Shown in pieces: positions 1 to 5,885 of a stretch of DNA of 7,141 nt; position 1 is the first letter of the stretch, and every line of letters starts with the position of its first letter. The position numbers and the translations under genes are program-made. This DNA comes from Chloroflexota bacterium. Its GTDB lineage: Bacteria; Chloroflexota; UBA6077. The DNA lies in contig JAJZQR010000276.1 in the NCBI GenBank assembly GCA_021806765.1, positions 1-7,141 on the forward strand. Direction: 5' to 3'. Below the pieces are notes generated by a model, which saw nothing but the letters and a program-made list of their open reading frames with translations, was not told where the DNA came from and made no database searches.

Positions 1-35
1 GTTGGCGTGAAGGAGCAGCCTCACGAGGAGAGGGG

Positions 36-68
36 ACGTCTGGACCCCCGCGCAAGCGGGGGTGACGT
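36..68. repeat. Palindromic repeat, CCCCCGC-GCAA-GCGGGGG hairpin
   Basis: A perfect 8-bp stem (44-51 with 56-63) closes a GCAA tetraloop. Five more pairs (36-40 with 64-68) extend it across a one-sided 3-nt bulge at 41-43. Read on the minus strand it has the shape GTCACCCCCGC-N4-GCGGGGGTCCAGA. That closely resembles the dispersed GTCATTCCCGC-N4-GCGGGAATCCAG type of intergenic palindrome known from many genomes (for example Neisseria dRS3-like elements). It lies just past the stop codon of the hydrolase relic. There is no T-run on either side, so it is not a standard intrinsic terminator. Membership in a dispersed family is inference, because only one copy is in the window. Confidence 0.6.
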
Positions 69-72
69 TGCA

Positions 73-663
73 TTAAACTGTAACTCCAACTACCCGTCCC
101 CATGAACCATGCCCGGGAAACCGGTCGAAGGGTATGGTCATGTCCCAGGTCATCCGCGATGCCACCTGAAAGCCGTCCATGGCCCCGCCGTCGAGGATGG
201 AGTAGACCTCCTCGGCCCTGTCCTGGTGGTGATGCTTCAGATCCTGAATCCTCCCCCGACAATCGGTGAAAACCCACCGGTGGCCCGGCAGCACCAGTTC
301 GACCTCCAGCCGGGCCACCCTGTCCAGGCTGCCGAGGTACTGTTCCAGATGGTTCTCATCCCCCAGCCATCCGGTGATGTTGGGGGTTATGTCCTCCAGA
401 ACGTGGTCCCCGGACACCAGTATCCGCCCGTTCGGCTCGTACAGGCAGAGGTGCCCCTGGGTGTGGCCGGGCGTCTCCAGGCAGCGAAAGGCGTAGTCGC
501 CCACCGTCACAGAGTCACCCTCGCCCAGGGATCGGAAATCCACGGGGTTCCTGGCCCCGTAACGGTAGGCCGGGTGGCTTCGGAAGACCTGTTCCAGCTC
601 GCCCGGGGGGAAGCCGTTGGCGGCAGCGGCCCCCGCCCTCTCCAACAGCCGTTTCGTAGTAGG
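73..663 (-). pseudogene. MBL-fold metallo-hydrolase relic, N-terminally truncated and probably frameshifted
   Basis: The open frame (190 residues from a TTG at 645) matches the C-terminal two thirds of a metallo-beta-lactamase-fold hydrolase of the glyoxalase II-like/RNase Z-like type. Visible metal-ligand motifs are TPGHTQGH (about residues 59-65), SGDH (78-81) and LPGH (119-122). The defining N-terminal HxHxDH motif is absent. Upstream the frame closes at a TGA (664-666), and the residues before that do not look like this family. About 100 N-terminal residues are therefore missing against a usual length near 280-320. At the other end, MTWDMTIPFDRFP is family-like but is followed by an unrelated tail. 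Shifting one base near 112-117 gives RAWFMGTGSWSYSL, which resembles the usual QxWFAxGExxAHL ending. No convincing Shine-Dalgarno precedes the TTG. I read it as a decayed gene; a truncated but expressed protein is less likely because the metal site would be incomplete. Confidence 0.7.
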
Positions 664-749
664 TCACGAGTCTACCAGGAAGGCCGCGATCTCGAAAGGC
701 GGTGGTTTCTCGTTGCCCGGCCCAGAACGTGTCACCAACTCTTTGCTCG

Positions 750-778
750 TTGACCGCAACCCTCTCCGAACCTACAAT
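750..778 (+). promoter_or_regulatory. Sigma70-type promoter for the acyl-CoA dehydrogenase gene
   Basis: TTGACC (750-755) and TACAAT (773-778) are separated by exactly 17 nt. Each hexamer differs from the TTGACA/TATAAT consensus at one position. Transcription would start near 785, giving a leader of about 43 nt before the GTG at 828. The region 664-827 holds no coding sequence that I can recognise on either strand. Confidence 0.7.
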
Positions 779-827
779 CGGCCCATCTCGTTCTCGGCAC
801 CACCTCATCGCTGAAAGGAGACGGCCG

Positions 828-2018
828 GTGGACTTCGATCTCTCCTCAGAGCACAGGATGGTTCAGCAGATGGCCCGGGATTTCGCCCGGAAGGAGATCA
901 TTCCCTACATCAAGGAATGGGACGAGCGGGGTCAAATGGATCTGGCGGTCGTCGGCAAGATGGCCGCCCTCGGGATGCTGGGTGCCCCTATCCCGGAGGA
1001 GTACGGCGGCAGCGGGACAGACTACCTCAGTTACGCCCTCCTGTGCGAGGAGATGGAGCGGGCCGATACGGCCTTTCGGGTGCTGCTCACGGTCCACGTG
1101 GGTCTCAACAGCCTGACCATCCTCCAGTGGGGAACCGAGGAGCAGAAACAGAGGTTCCTGGTGCCCCAGGCCAAGGGAGAGAAACTGGCTGCCTTCGGCC
1201 TGACGGAGCCCAACATGGGGTCCGACGCCGGAAACCTGGAGGCCACCGCCGTGAGGGACGGCGACCACTACATCCTCAACGGGGAGAAGATGTGGATCTC
1301 CCTGGCGGATGTGGCCGACCACTTCCTGGTCTTCGCCAGCACCAACCGCTCCGAGAAGCACAGGGGGATCTCCTGCTTCATCGTGGAGCGGGGCATGCCC
1401 GGGTTCACCACAGGATCGATCCACGGCAAGATGGGGATCCATGCCGGCAACACCGGCAGCCTCAGCCTTCAGGACGTTCGGGTCCCCAGGGAGAACCTGC
1501 TGGGCGAGGAGGGTGAGGGGTTCAAGATCGCCATGTCGGCCCTCGACAACGGCCGGTTGTCGGTGGCGGCCGGAGCGGTGGGGCTGGCCCAGGCATGCCT
1601 GGATGCCAGCGTCAAGTACGCCAACGAGCGTATCGCCTTCGGACAGCCCATCGGGAAGTTCCAGTTGGTGCAGGAAATGATCGCCAAGATGGTGGCGGGC
1701 ACCGAGGCGGCCCGGCTGCTGACCTATCGGGCCGCATTCCTGAAGAACAGGGGCGTCCGAAGCACCAGGGAGGTCTCCCTGGCCAAGTGGTACGCATGCG
1801 ACGTGTCGATGCAGGCTGCCCTGGACGCCGTCCAGGTCCACGGGGCCTACGGCTACTCCAACGAGTTCCCGGTGGAGCGCTACCTCCGCAACGCCAAGGG
1901 CGCCGTGATCTACGAGGGCACGGCCCAGATCCACACCCTGTTGCAGGGCGAGTACGCCCTGGGCTACCGGAAGGACAGGCCGCTGCGCAGGGAGTTGCCC
2001 AAGGCGCCTGGATACTGA
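828..2018 (+). CDS. Acyl-CoA dehydrogenase
   Basis: This FAD-dependent dehydrogenase of 396 residues introduces the alpha-beta double bond into an acyl-CoA and passes electrons to ETF in the cytoplasm. The full domain order is visible: an N-terminal helical domain (about 1-120), a middle beta domain with the FAD/substrate motif FGLTEPNMGSDAG (123-135), and a C-terminal helical domain. The latter carries the signature around residues 333-366 and the catalytic base Glu363 in IYEGTAQIH, the position used by short- and medium-chain enzymes. The usual WITN flavin motif reads WISLAD (156-161), and the stretch HAGNTG (205-210) differs from the common RASxT. The GTG start was chosen because AAGGAG lies 7 nt upstream. 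The frame extends further 5' but over non-coding DNA containing the promoter. It is a monocistronic unit convergent with the amidohydrolase operon. Substrate chain length cannot be told from sequence alone; a glutaryl-CoA- or branched-chain-type role is possible. Confidence 0.93.
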   Translation: MDFDLSSEHRMVQQMARDFARKEIIPYIKEWDERGQMDLAVVGKMAALGMLGAPIPEEYGGSGTDYLSYALLCEEMERADTAFRVLLTVHVGLNSLTILQWGTEEQKQRFLVPQAKGEKLAAFGLTEPNMGSDAGNLEATAVRDGDHYILNGEKMWISLADVADHFLVFASTNRSEKHRGISCFIVERGMPGFTTGSIHGKMGIHAGNTGSLSLQDVRVPRENLLGEEGEGFKIAMSALDNGRLSVAAGAVGLAQACLDASVKYANERIAFGQPIGKFQLVQEMIAKMVAGTEAARLLTYRAAFLKNRGVRSTREVSLAKWYACDVSMQAALDAVQVHGAYGYSNEFPVERYLRNAKGAVIYEGTAQIHTLLQGEYALGYRKDRPLRRELPKAPGY

Positions 2019-2032
2019 AGCGCCGGGGACGT

Positions 2033-2100
2033 AACCACCAAGACACGAAGGATCTCCAGGCTCTACTGGTGATTCTTTGTGCCTTGGTGCCATCGTGGTT
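2033..2100. repeat. Imperfect inverted repeat of the CACCAAGRCAC type
   Basis: The left arm AACCACCAAGACACGAAG (2033-2050) pairs with CTTTGTGCCTTG (2075-2086) and GTGGTT (2095-2100). This leaves a 24-nt loop and an 8-nt bulge (2087-2094). The 12-bp inner stem has two non-Watson-Crick positions. The wording (accaccaagacacgaag ... ctttgtgccttggtg) is that of a repeat seen scattered between genes in many environmental bacterial genomes. It lies 14 nt after the acyl-CoA dehydrogenase stop, so it may also act as a 3' end structure for that transcript. No T-run follows. Confidence 0.6.
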
Positions 2101-2107
2101 GCGTTCT

Positions 2108-2177
2108 CGCTGCCGGAATTGAGGCGGCCAGCTCACTTGGCCCTATCCTCTAGACGGCGGAACCGTTTCCGGCAGCG
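2108..2177. repeat. 11-bp perfect inverted repeat flanking the convergent gene ends
   Basis: CGCTGCCGGAA (2108-2118) is repeated in inverted form as TTCCGGCAGCG (2167-2177), 48 nt apart. The right arm lies inside the 3' end of the minus-strand gene that stops at 2150 and encodes part of its last residues. A smaller hairpin, GGCCA (2126-2130) with TGGCC (2138-2142), sits between the arms. Nested together they could fold at the 3' end of either convergent transcript, or the pair could be the trace of an inserted palindromic element. No T-run is seen. Confidence 0.45.
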
Positions 2178-3004
2178 GGGATCAACCTGGGGGAGCGATG
2201 GATGCAGGCCCGGTGGCCCTTGCAGGTAGAGCTGGCGCTCTGGCATTCCCAGAGCGACTCCTCGGCGCCGCTGGTGGCGGCGCCCTTCAACTCGAGGACG
2301 AGGCGGAAGATGTGGCCCACCGCCTCGGGCTCTCCCCACACCGCCAGGCCCACTCCACCCTCCGCGCCGTCGATGCCACCTCGGGCGATCACCTGGCACC
2401 GGACCGGAGCCAGCAGCTTGACCGCCTCCACCTCGGTGATCACCTGACCGAAGAGCGGTATCAGCCCCACGGACATCCCCATGGAGAAGTCGACCCCGTT
2501 CCGGCCGGCTGCTCGCACCGCATCGCCCACAGAGCCGGGGATCAGCTTCTCCAGACCGGCGGCCACCAGGATTGGCACCCCCTGCGCCTGGATCCCCGCG
2601 AGGACCCTTCCCGGCCTGTCCCCCAGGGGAGCGCCCACGGCCATGGCGGCCCCACCCTGGGCATCGATGAGGTTGGCACCGATGACGAAAACGTCGTTCT
2701 CGCCGAGACTCGGCACCACCTCGGGCAGCTCGTCGTCGACCTTCCGCCAGCTGGAACCTTCGATCAACATGGCGTGAGGCGCTTCACAGGGGACGCGGGT
2801 CGCCTTGAAGCCCCGGGGGCTGATCCGCCCGGATATCAACATCGAGACTCCCACCAACTCCTCGGCCACAGCGGACACCGTGGTCCCGCCCTTCAGCAGG
2901 ATCTTGCCCCCCCTTAGGGCTCGCTGGACCTCCGGCGTCCGAACGATGGCCTTGGCAATCAGCCGCTTACCTTCGGCCACCGTCAGGGTCATCATCGCTT
3001 TCAT
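2150..3004 (-). CDS. Conserved-looking protein of unknown function, Gly-rich with Cys/His C-terminal cluster
   Basis: I do not recognise this 284-residue soluble protein; it has no signal peptide or membrane segment. Residues 33-51 (GGKILLKGGTTVSAVAEEL) resemble the ligand loop of DeoR/sugar-isomerase domains. VFVIGANLIDAQGGAAM (105-121) followed by GVPILVAAGLEKLIPGS (142-158) resembles the pattern of NagB/RpiA/CoA-transferase-like (ISOCOT) folds, for example the IF2B-type GAD-x-I-x-x-x-G motif. That fold suggestion is inference. Residues 254-269 hold a compact C-x6-C-x2-H-x2-C-x-H cluster that could bind zinc or iron. The last 15 residues overlap an inverted repeat and may be a readthrough-derived tail. 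The ATG starts 10 nt after the M20 hydrolase stop. GGAAGG lies at the end of that gene, about 13 nt upstream, so translation is probably coupled. Position as last gene of the amidohydrolase operon suggests a role in the same ureide or amino-acid pathway. It does not resemble Asp/Glu-type hydantoin racemases. Confidence 0.75.
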   Translation of the reverse strand: MKAMMTLTVAEGKRLIAKAIVRTPEVQRALRGGKILLKGGTTVSAVAEELVGVSMLISGRISPRGFKATRVPCEAPHAMLIEGSSWRKVDDELPEVVPSLGENDVFVIGANLIDAQGGAAMAVGAPLGDRPGRVLAGIQAQGVPILVAAGLEKLIPGSVGDAVRAAGRNGVDFSMGMSVGLIPLFGQVITEVEAVKLLAPVRCQVIARGGIDGAEGGVGLAVWGEPEAVGHIFRLVLELKGAATSGAEESLWECQSASSTCKGHRACIHRSPRLIPAAGNGSAV

Positions 3005-3014
3005 TGCAGCTCTG

Positions 3015-4268
3015 TTACCTTCCTATGGCCAGGGAGGCCCAACTGCCGGCGAGGACCTGCACGCCCGCCAGGATGTCCTCGGGCCTGGTCTTTTCCTCGG
3101 GGGCATGGCTGATCCCGTCGATGGAGGGCACGAAGACCATCCCCACCGGCGCGTAGGGGACGATGGTCTGGGCGTCGTGGCCCGCGCCGCTGGGCATCCG
3201 AGCCACCGACAGATCCAGGGAACGCGCCGTATCCTCCACCCGGCTTACCATCCCCTCGTCCAGCCGAACCGGCTTGCCCCTGGTCTTCTCCTCGAAGGAG
3301 ATCTCCACCTGCCGCTGAGAGGCGATGGCGCGGGCAGCCTCCCGAACGAAGTCGAGGGCGCGATCGATACTCTCCTGCTCGATCCCTCTGATGTCGGTCT
3401 GCAATTCAACCAGGCCCGGGACCACGTTCCAGGCGCCAGGCAGCGCGCGGATGGCAGCGGCAGTGGCCACCGTCTCCAGGGACCGCTCGGCCATTCCGGC
3501 CCGCTCCACAGCCAGGATCAACTCGGCCGCCGCGGCCAGGGCGTCCCGCCGCATCCCCATGGGGGTGGCCCCTGAGTGGTCGGCCCGTCCGGACAGCCCT
3601 ATTCGCCATCGGGTGGCACCGGGAATGGCCGTGACGGCGCCGATGGTGGTGCCGCTGGCCTCCAGCCGCCGCCCCTGTTCGATGTGAAGCTCCAGGTACC
3701 CCGTCAGCGAACGATCGGCCGCCCGCTGAGGTAGGCGAGCGGCCTCCTCCAGGAGGGCGGCCATGGGGAGGTCGTGCCGCTCCCACCGGCGCACCGTATC
3801 CAGACTCAGCTCCCCAGTAAAGAAGAGCGAGCCCAGCCTGCCCTGGCCGAAGATGGCCGCCTCCTCGCACCGCCACGCTACCACTTCCAGAGGAACAGCC
3901 GGTGTGATTCCGGCCGCCCGCATGGCCTCCACCGCCTCGATCGCCCCGATCACCCCCAGGACGCCGTCGTAAGCACCACCGTTGGGGACGGTATCCAGGT
4001 GAGATCCGGCCATCAGCACCCCTGCGCCGGGCCTGTTACCGTCGGTAGATCCAAACATGCTCCCAAGGCCGTCGTAGGCAACGGTGAGCCCCGCCTCTTC
4101 CATCCAGCGGGCCACGAGCTTCACCCCCTCGGCTTCCAGGAGCGAGAAGGCCAGCCGGTCCACCCCTCCGGCGGAACCCCGAGCCTTCTCGGCCAGCAGG
4201 GATATCCGGCCCATCACACGATCGATTTGAACCTTGGAAGTTATGGCCCTCAACAACTCAGGTTCCAT
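3015..4268 (-). CDS. M20-family N-carbamoyl-L-amino-acid hydrolase / allantoate amidohydrolase
   Basis: This two-metal hydrolase of 417 residues removes the carbamoyl group from N-carbamoyl amino acids or related ureido acids, releasing CO2 and ammonia. Motifs in order: GSHLDTVPNGGAYDG with His90 and Asp101; CEEAAIFG with Glu135/136; LHIEQG with His195; the dimerisation/lid region with GRADHSGATPMGMRRDA (227-243); DIR (292-294); GAGHDA (361-366); and SIDGISHAPEE with His388. These are the metal ligands and substrate loops of the HyuC/AmaB/AllC family, and the length is normal. The family's EEGSRFG is here EEAAIFG, a local departure near the metal site that may affect specificity. I chose ATG 4268 because GGGAG lies 9 nt upstream; the in-frame TTG at 4277 directly abuts that site. 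It follows a hydantoinase-family gene after 126 bp, which fits the two-step ureide pathway. Allantoate or beta-ureidopropionate cannot be excluded as substrate. Confidence 0.9.
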   Translation of the reverse strand: MEPELLRAITSKVQIDRVMGRISLLAEKARGSAGGVDRLAFSLLEAEGVKLVARWMEEAGLTVAYDGLGSMFGSTDGNRPGAGVLMAGSHLDTVPNGGAYDGVLGVIGAIEAVEAMRAAGITPAVPLEVVAWRCEEAAIFGQGRLGSLFFTGELSLDTVRRWERHDLPMAALLEEAARLPQRAADRSLTGYLELHIEQGRRLEASGTTIGAVTAIPGATRWRIGLSGRADHSGATPMGMRRDALAAAAELILAVERAGMAERSLETVATAAAIRALPGAWNVVPGLVELQTDIRGIEQESIDRALDFVREAARAIASQRQVEISFEEKTRGKPVRLDEGMVSRVEDTARSLDLSVARMPSGAGHDAQTIVPYAPVGMVFVPSIDGISHAPEEKTRPEDILAGVQVLAGSWASLAIGR

Positions 4269-4317
4269 ATTCTCCAACTCCCTAGACTCAAGTCCTCTGC
4301 TGCAGTGATCCTGACAG

Positions 4318-4378
4318 TCGAGGGGTCGAGGCTTCAGCCGGACGTCAACCTGGGCCGGCTAAAGCCTCGATTCCTCGA
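4318..4378. repeat. Long palindromic element between hydantoinase and carbamoylase genes
   Basis: Arms 4318-4341 and 4355-4378 form a 24-bp stem around a 13-nt loop (4342-4354). The inner 16 bp (TCGAGGCTTCAGCCGG against CCGGCTAAAGCCTCGA) has one mismatch, at 4335/4361. The outer part has two G-T pairs (4324/4372 and 4325/4371). The mismatches become G-U pairs in one or the other transcript, so a long hairpin forms whichever strand is transcribed. The left arm contains a direct repeat of TCGAGG. GGCTNAAGCC-type palindromes are common dispersed repeats in Chloroflexota-like genomes (from memory). Lying in the operon, it could stabilise or attenuate mRNA. It is not a standard terminator, as no T-run follows. 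Confidence 0.7.
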
Positions 4379-4394
4379 TGGCGAAAGTGCAGTG

Positions 4395-5777
4395 CTACCC
4401 TCTGGCAACCCTGGGTAGGTACTCCCCGTAGCCCGGGGACTGGAGCAGCCGCCCCTCCTGCATGACGAACTGGCCACGAACCATGGTAGCCGCCACCTTG
4501 CCCCGAACCGACCAGCCCTCGTAGGGGGTGTAGCCGGTCAGGCTGTGCATGTCCTTGGCCTCCACCTTCCACTCCACGTCGGGGTCGAACAGCACCAGGT
4601 CGGCGTCGGCACCGACGGTGATGGAACCCTTGCGAGGAGCCAGGCCGAAGATGCGAGCGGGACTCTCGCAGAGCAGATCGACCATGCGAGGCAGATCGAT
4701 GCGCCCCCTGTCCACTCCCTCGCTGTACAGCAACGGCAGCATGGTCTCGATGGTCGGCGCACCGAAGAAGATCTCCGAGAAGCGCTCGGCCGGCATGGTC
4801 TTGTTATCCAGGGGCCACGGGGCGTGGTCGGAACCGATCACCTGAACGACGCCGTCCTCGACGGCCTGCCATACGGCGTCCACGTCGTGCCTCTCCCGCA
4901 GCGGGGGAGCGATCTTCGTCTTCCCGCCCTGCCGCTTCATCTCGTCGGACGTCAGGGTCAGGTAGTGGGGGCAACTCTCTATGAACACCTTCTGGCCGGC
5001 CAGTTGGGCCTGGTGGCCGAGGGCGATCCCCCGACCGGTGCTCATGTGAACCAGGTAGAGGGGGCAATTGGCCAGCTTGGCGATGTTCGTGATCCGGAAG
5101 GTGGCCTCGGCCTCCGCTTCAGGGGGGCGCACCGCCAGGTAGTTCTCGGGGGTGTAGCGACCCTCCGCCTGGTACTTGTCCTCCAGGTAGTCGATGATGT
5201 CGCCGTTCTCGGCGTGGCAGCAGAACATGCCTCCCCGCTGACCGATGTAGTCCAGCGCTTCGTAGAGGCTGTAGTCGTCCCACATGATGCCCCGCTTGCG
5301 GTAGGCCATGAACATCTTGAAGCTGGTGACGCCCAGGTCGAAGGCGTCGGCGAACTGCCTGGTCACCCCGCGCTCCGGGGCCTGAAGCCGGCAGTGCATG
5401 GCGAAGTCCACCAGCGACTCGGCCTCCCCCTGGTCCCGCAGAGTGGTGAGGAACTCCTTCACCGGCATTCCCACCTTGCCCTGCTGGTAGGGGATGATGG
5501 TGGTCACTCCGCCAAAGGCTGCGGCAGCGCTCACGCTGGCGTAGCTGTCGGCCTGAAGGTTGAAGTTGGCCATGTGGACGTGGGCGTCCACCACCCCGGG
5601 CATGACGATCTTGCCCGCGGCATCGACACGCCGGGCCTGAGCTGCCTCGGGGGGCAGCATCCCGGGCGCCAGCAGGGCGACGATCTTTCCCTCTCCGATC
5701 GCCACCGTGGCCTGACTGGCGGTCCCGCCGGCAACCACCAGGCCGCCCTCGACGACCGTGTCTATCCTGTTGACCAT
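4395..5777 (-). CDS. hydA: Hydantoinase / dihydropyrimidinase-family cyclic amidohydrolase
   Basis: This binuclear metal enzyme of 460 residues hydrolyses the ring amide of hydantoins, dihydropyrimidines or similar cyclic ureides, giving N-carbamoyl acids. All metal ligands are present with family spacing: His66 and His68 (DAHVHM), the carboxylated Lys154 (TSFKMFMAY), His188 (CCHAENGD), His244 (VHMSTG) and Asp317 (GSDHAPW). SCPHYLTLT (268-276) and KIAPPLR (288-294) are substrate-side motifs of the family. The C-terminal ADADLVLFDP and the small beta domain complete a normal-length protein. The ATG at 5777 was preferred over a TTG 24 nt upstream because GAGGAGGAG lies 8 nt before it. It is preceded by two transporter ATPase genes and followed by the M20 carbamoyl hydrolase, which would act on its product. 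Allantoinase or another cyclic-imide hydrolase is possible; sequence alone does not settle substrate or stereochemistry. Confidence 0.93.
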   Translation of the reverse strand: MVNRIDTVVEGGLVVAGGTASQATVAIGEGKIVALLAPGMLPPEAAQARRVDAAGKIVMPGVVDAHVHMANFNLQADSYASVSAAAAFGGVTTIIPYQQGKVGMPVKEFLTTLRDQGEAESLVDFAMHCRLQAPERGVTRQFADAFDLGVTSFKMFMAYRKRGIMWDDYSLYEALDYIGQRGGMFCCHAENGDIIDYLEDKYQAEGRYTPENYLAVRPPEAEAEATFRITNIAKLANCPLYLVHMSTGRGIALGHQAQLAGQKVFIESCPHYLTLTSDEMKRQGGKTKIAPPLRERHDVDAVWQAVEDGVVQVIGSDHAPWPLDNKTMPAERFSEIFFGAPTIETMLPLLYSEGVDRGRIDLPRMVDLLCESPARIFGLAPRKGSITVGADADLVLFDPDVEWKVEAKDMHSLTGYTPYEGWSVRGKVAATMVRGQFVMQEGRLLQSPGYGEYLPRVARG

Positions 5778-5805
5778 GGCTAAGGCTCCTCCTCGAACCA
5801 AGAAT

Positions 5806-5826
5806 AGTGCTGAGTGCTGAGTGCTA
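5806..5826. repeat. Heptamer tandem repeat AGTGCTG x3
   Basis: Two exact AGTGCTG units (5806-5812, 5813-5819) are followed by AGTGCTA (5820-5826). Read on the minus strand this is TAGCACTCAGCACTCAGCACT. It sits in the 108-bp gap between the second ATPase gene and the hydantoinase gene, about 29 nt upstream of the latter's start codon, so it would lie in the mRNA leader just before the Shine-Dalgarno site. Heptameric tandem repeats of this wording occur scattered in environmental genomes (from memory). It includes one half of a CIRCE-like sequence but not the inverted second half. Confidence 0.65.
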
Positions 5827-5829
5827 ATC

Positions 5830-5864
5830 TGTCTCAGACACGGGGCCGAGCTGCGGCAACTCGG
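5830..5864. promoter_or_regulatory. Small palindromes in the ATPase-hydantoinase gap
   Basis: TGTCT-C-AGACA (5830-5840) is a perfect short palindrome. Next to it CCGAG (5846-5850) pairs with CTCGG (5860-5864) over a 9-nt loop, with two further G-C pairs beyond one mismatch. They follow the stop codon of the second ATPase gene (at 5886) on the minus strand. They could be an operator, an mRNA processing hairpin or a weak attenuator. No T-run is present and I find no convincing promoter in this gap, so the hydantoinase gene is probably read through from upstream. Confidence 0.3.
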
Positions 5865-5885
5865 TCCGCGGAGCCCTGACTCCCC

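Noticed and set aside
39..68. Possible type I-E CRISPR repeat (GC-rich hairpin of about 29 nt)
   Set aside because: There is only one copy. No second copy occurs at spacer distance to the right, and what follows is the hydrolase relic. The wording fits a dispersed intergenic palindrome better. A further copy left of base 1 cannot be excluded.
702..827. Longer N-terminus for the acyl-CoA dehydrogenase
   Set aside because: The extra 42 residues are unlike the family and would cover the promoter and ribosome binding site. GTG 828 has an ideal AAGGAG.
846..2093. 415-codon open frame on the minus strand
   Set aside because: It lies antisense to the well-supported acyl-CoA dehydrogenase, has low-complexity composition and matches no family. 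It is the usual shadow of strong GC codon bias.
2019..2149. Intrinsic terminators between the convergent genes
   Set aside because: Several hairpins are present, but none is followed by a T-run on either strand, so I list them as repeats.
2150..3004. Hydantoin racemase assignment for the unknown protein
   Set aside because: The context would fit, but it lacks the two-cysteine pattern of Asp/Glu-type racemases and its motifs differ.
4545..5783. 412-codon open frame on the plus strand
   Set aside because: It is antisense to the hydantoinase with all its metal ligands, and rich in His, Val and Gly as expected of an antisense shadow.
5806..5827. CIRCE operator (TTAGCACTC-N9-GAGTGCTAA)
   Set aside because: Only one half site is present. 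The neighbouring units are direct and not inverted copies, so it is a tandem repeat.
5778..5885. Internal promoter for the hydantoinase gene
   Set aside because: A TATTCT-like hexamer is visible on the minus strand near the heptamers, but no acceptable -35 box lies at the right distance.
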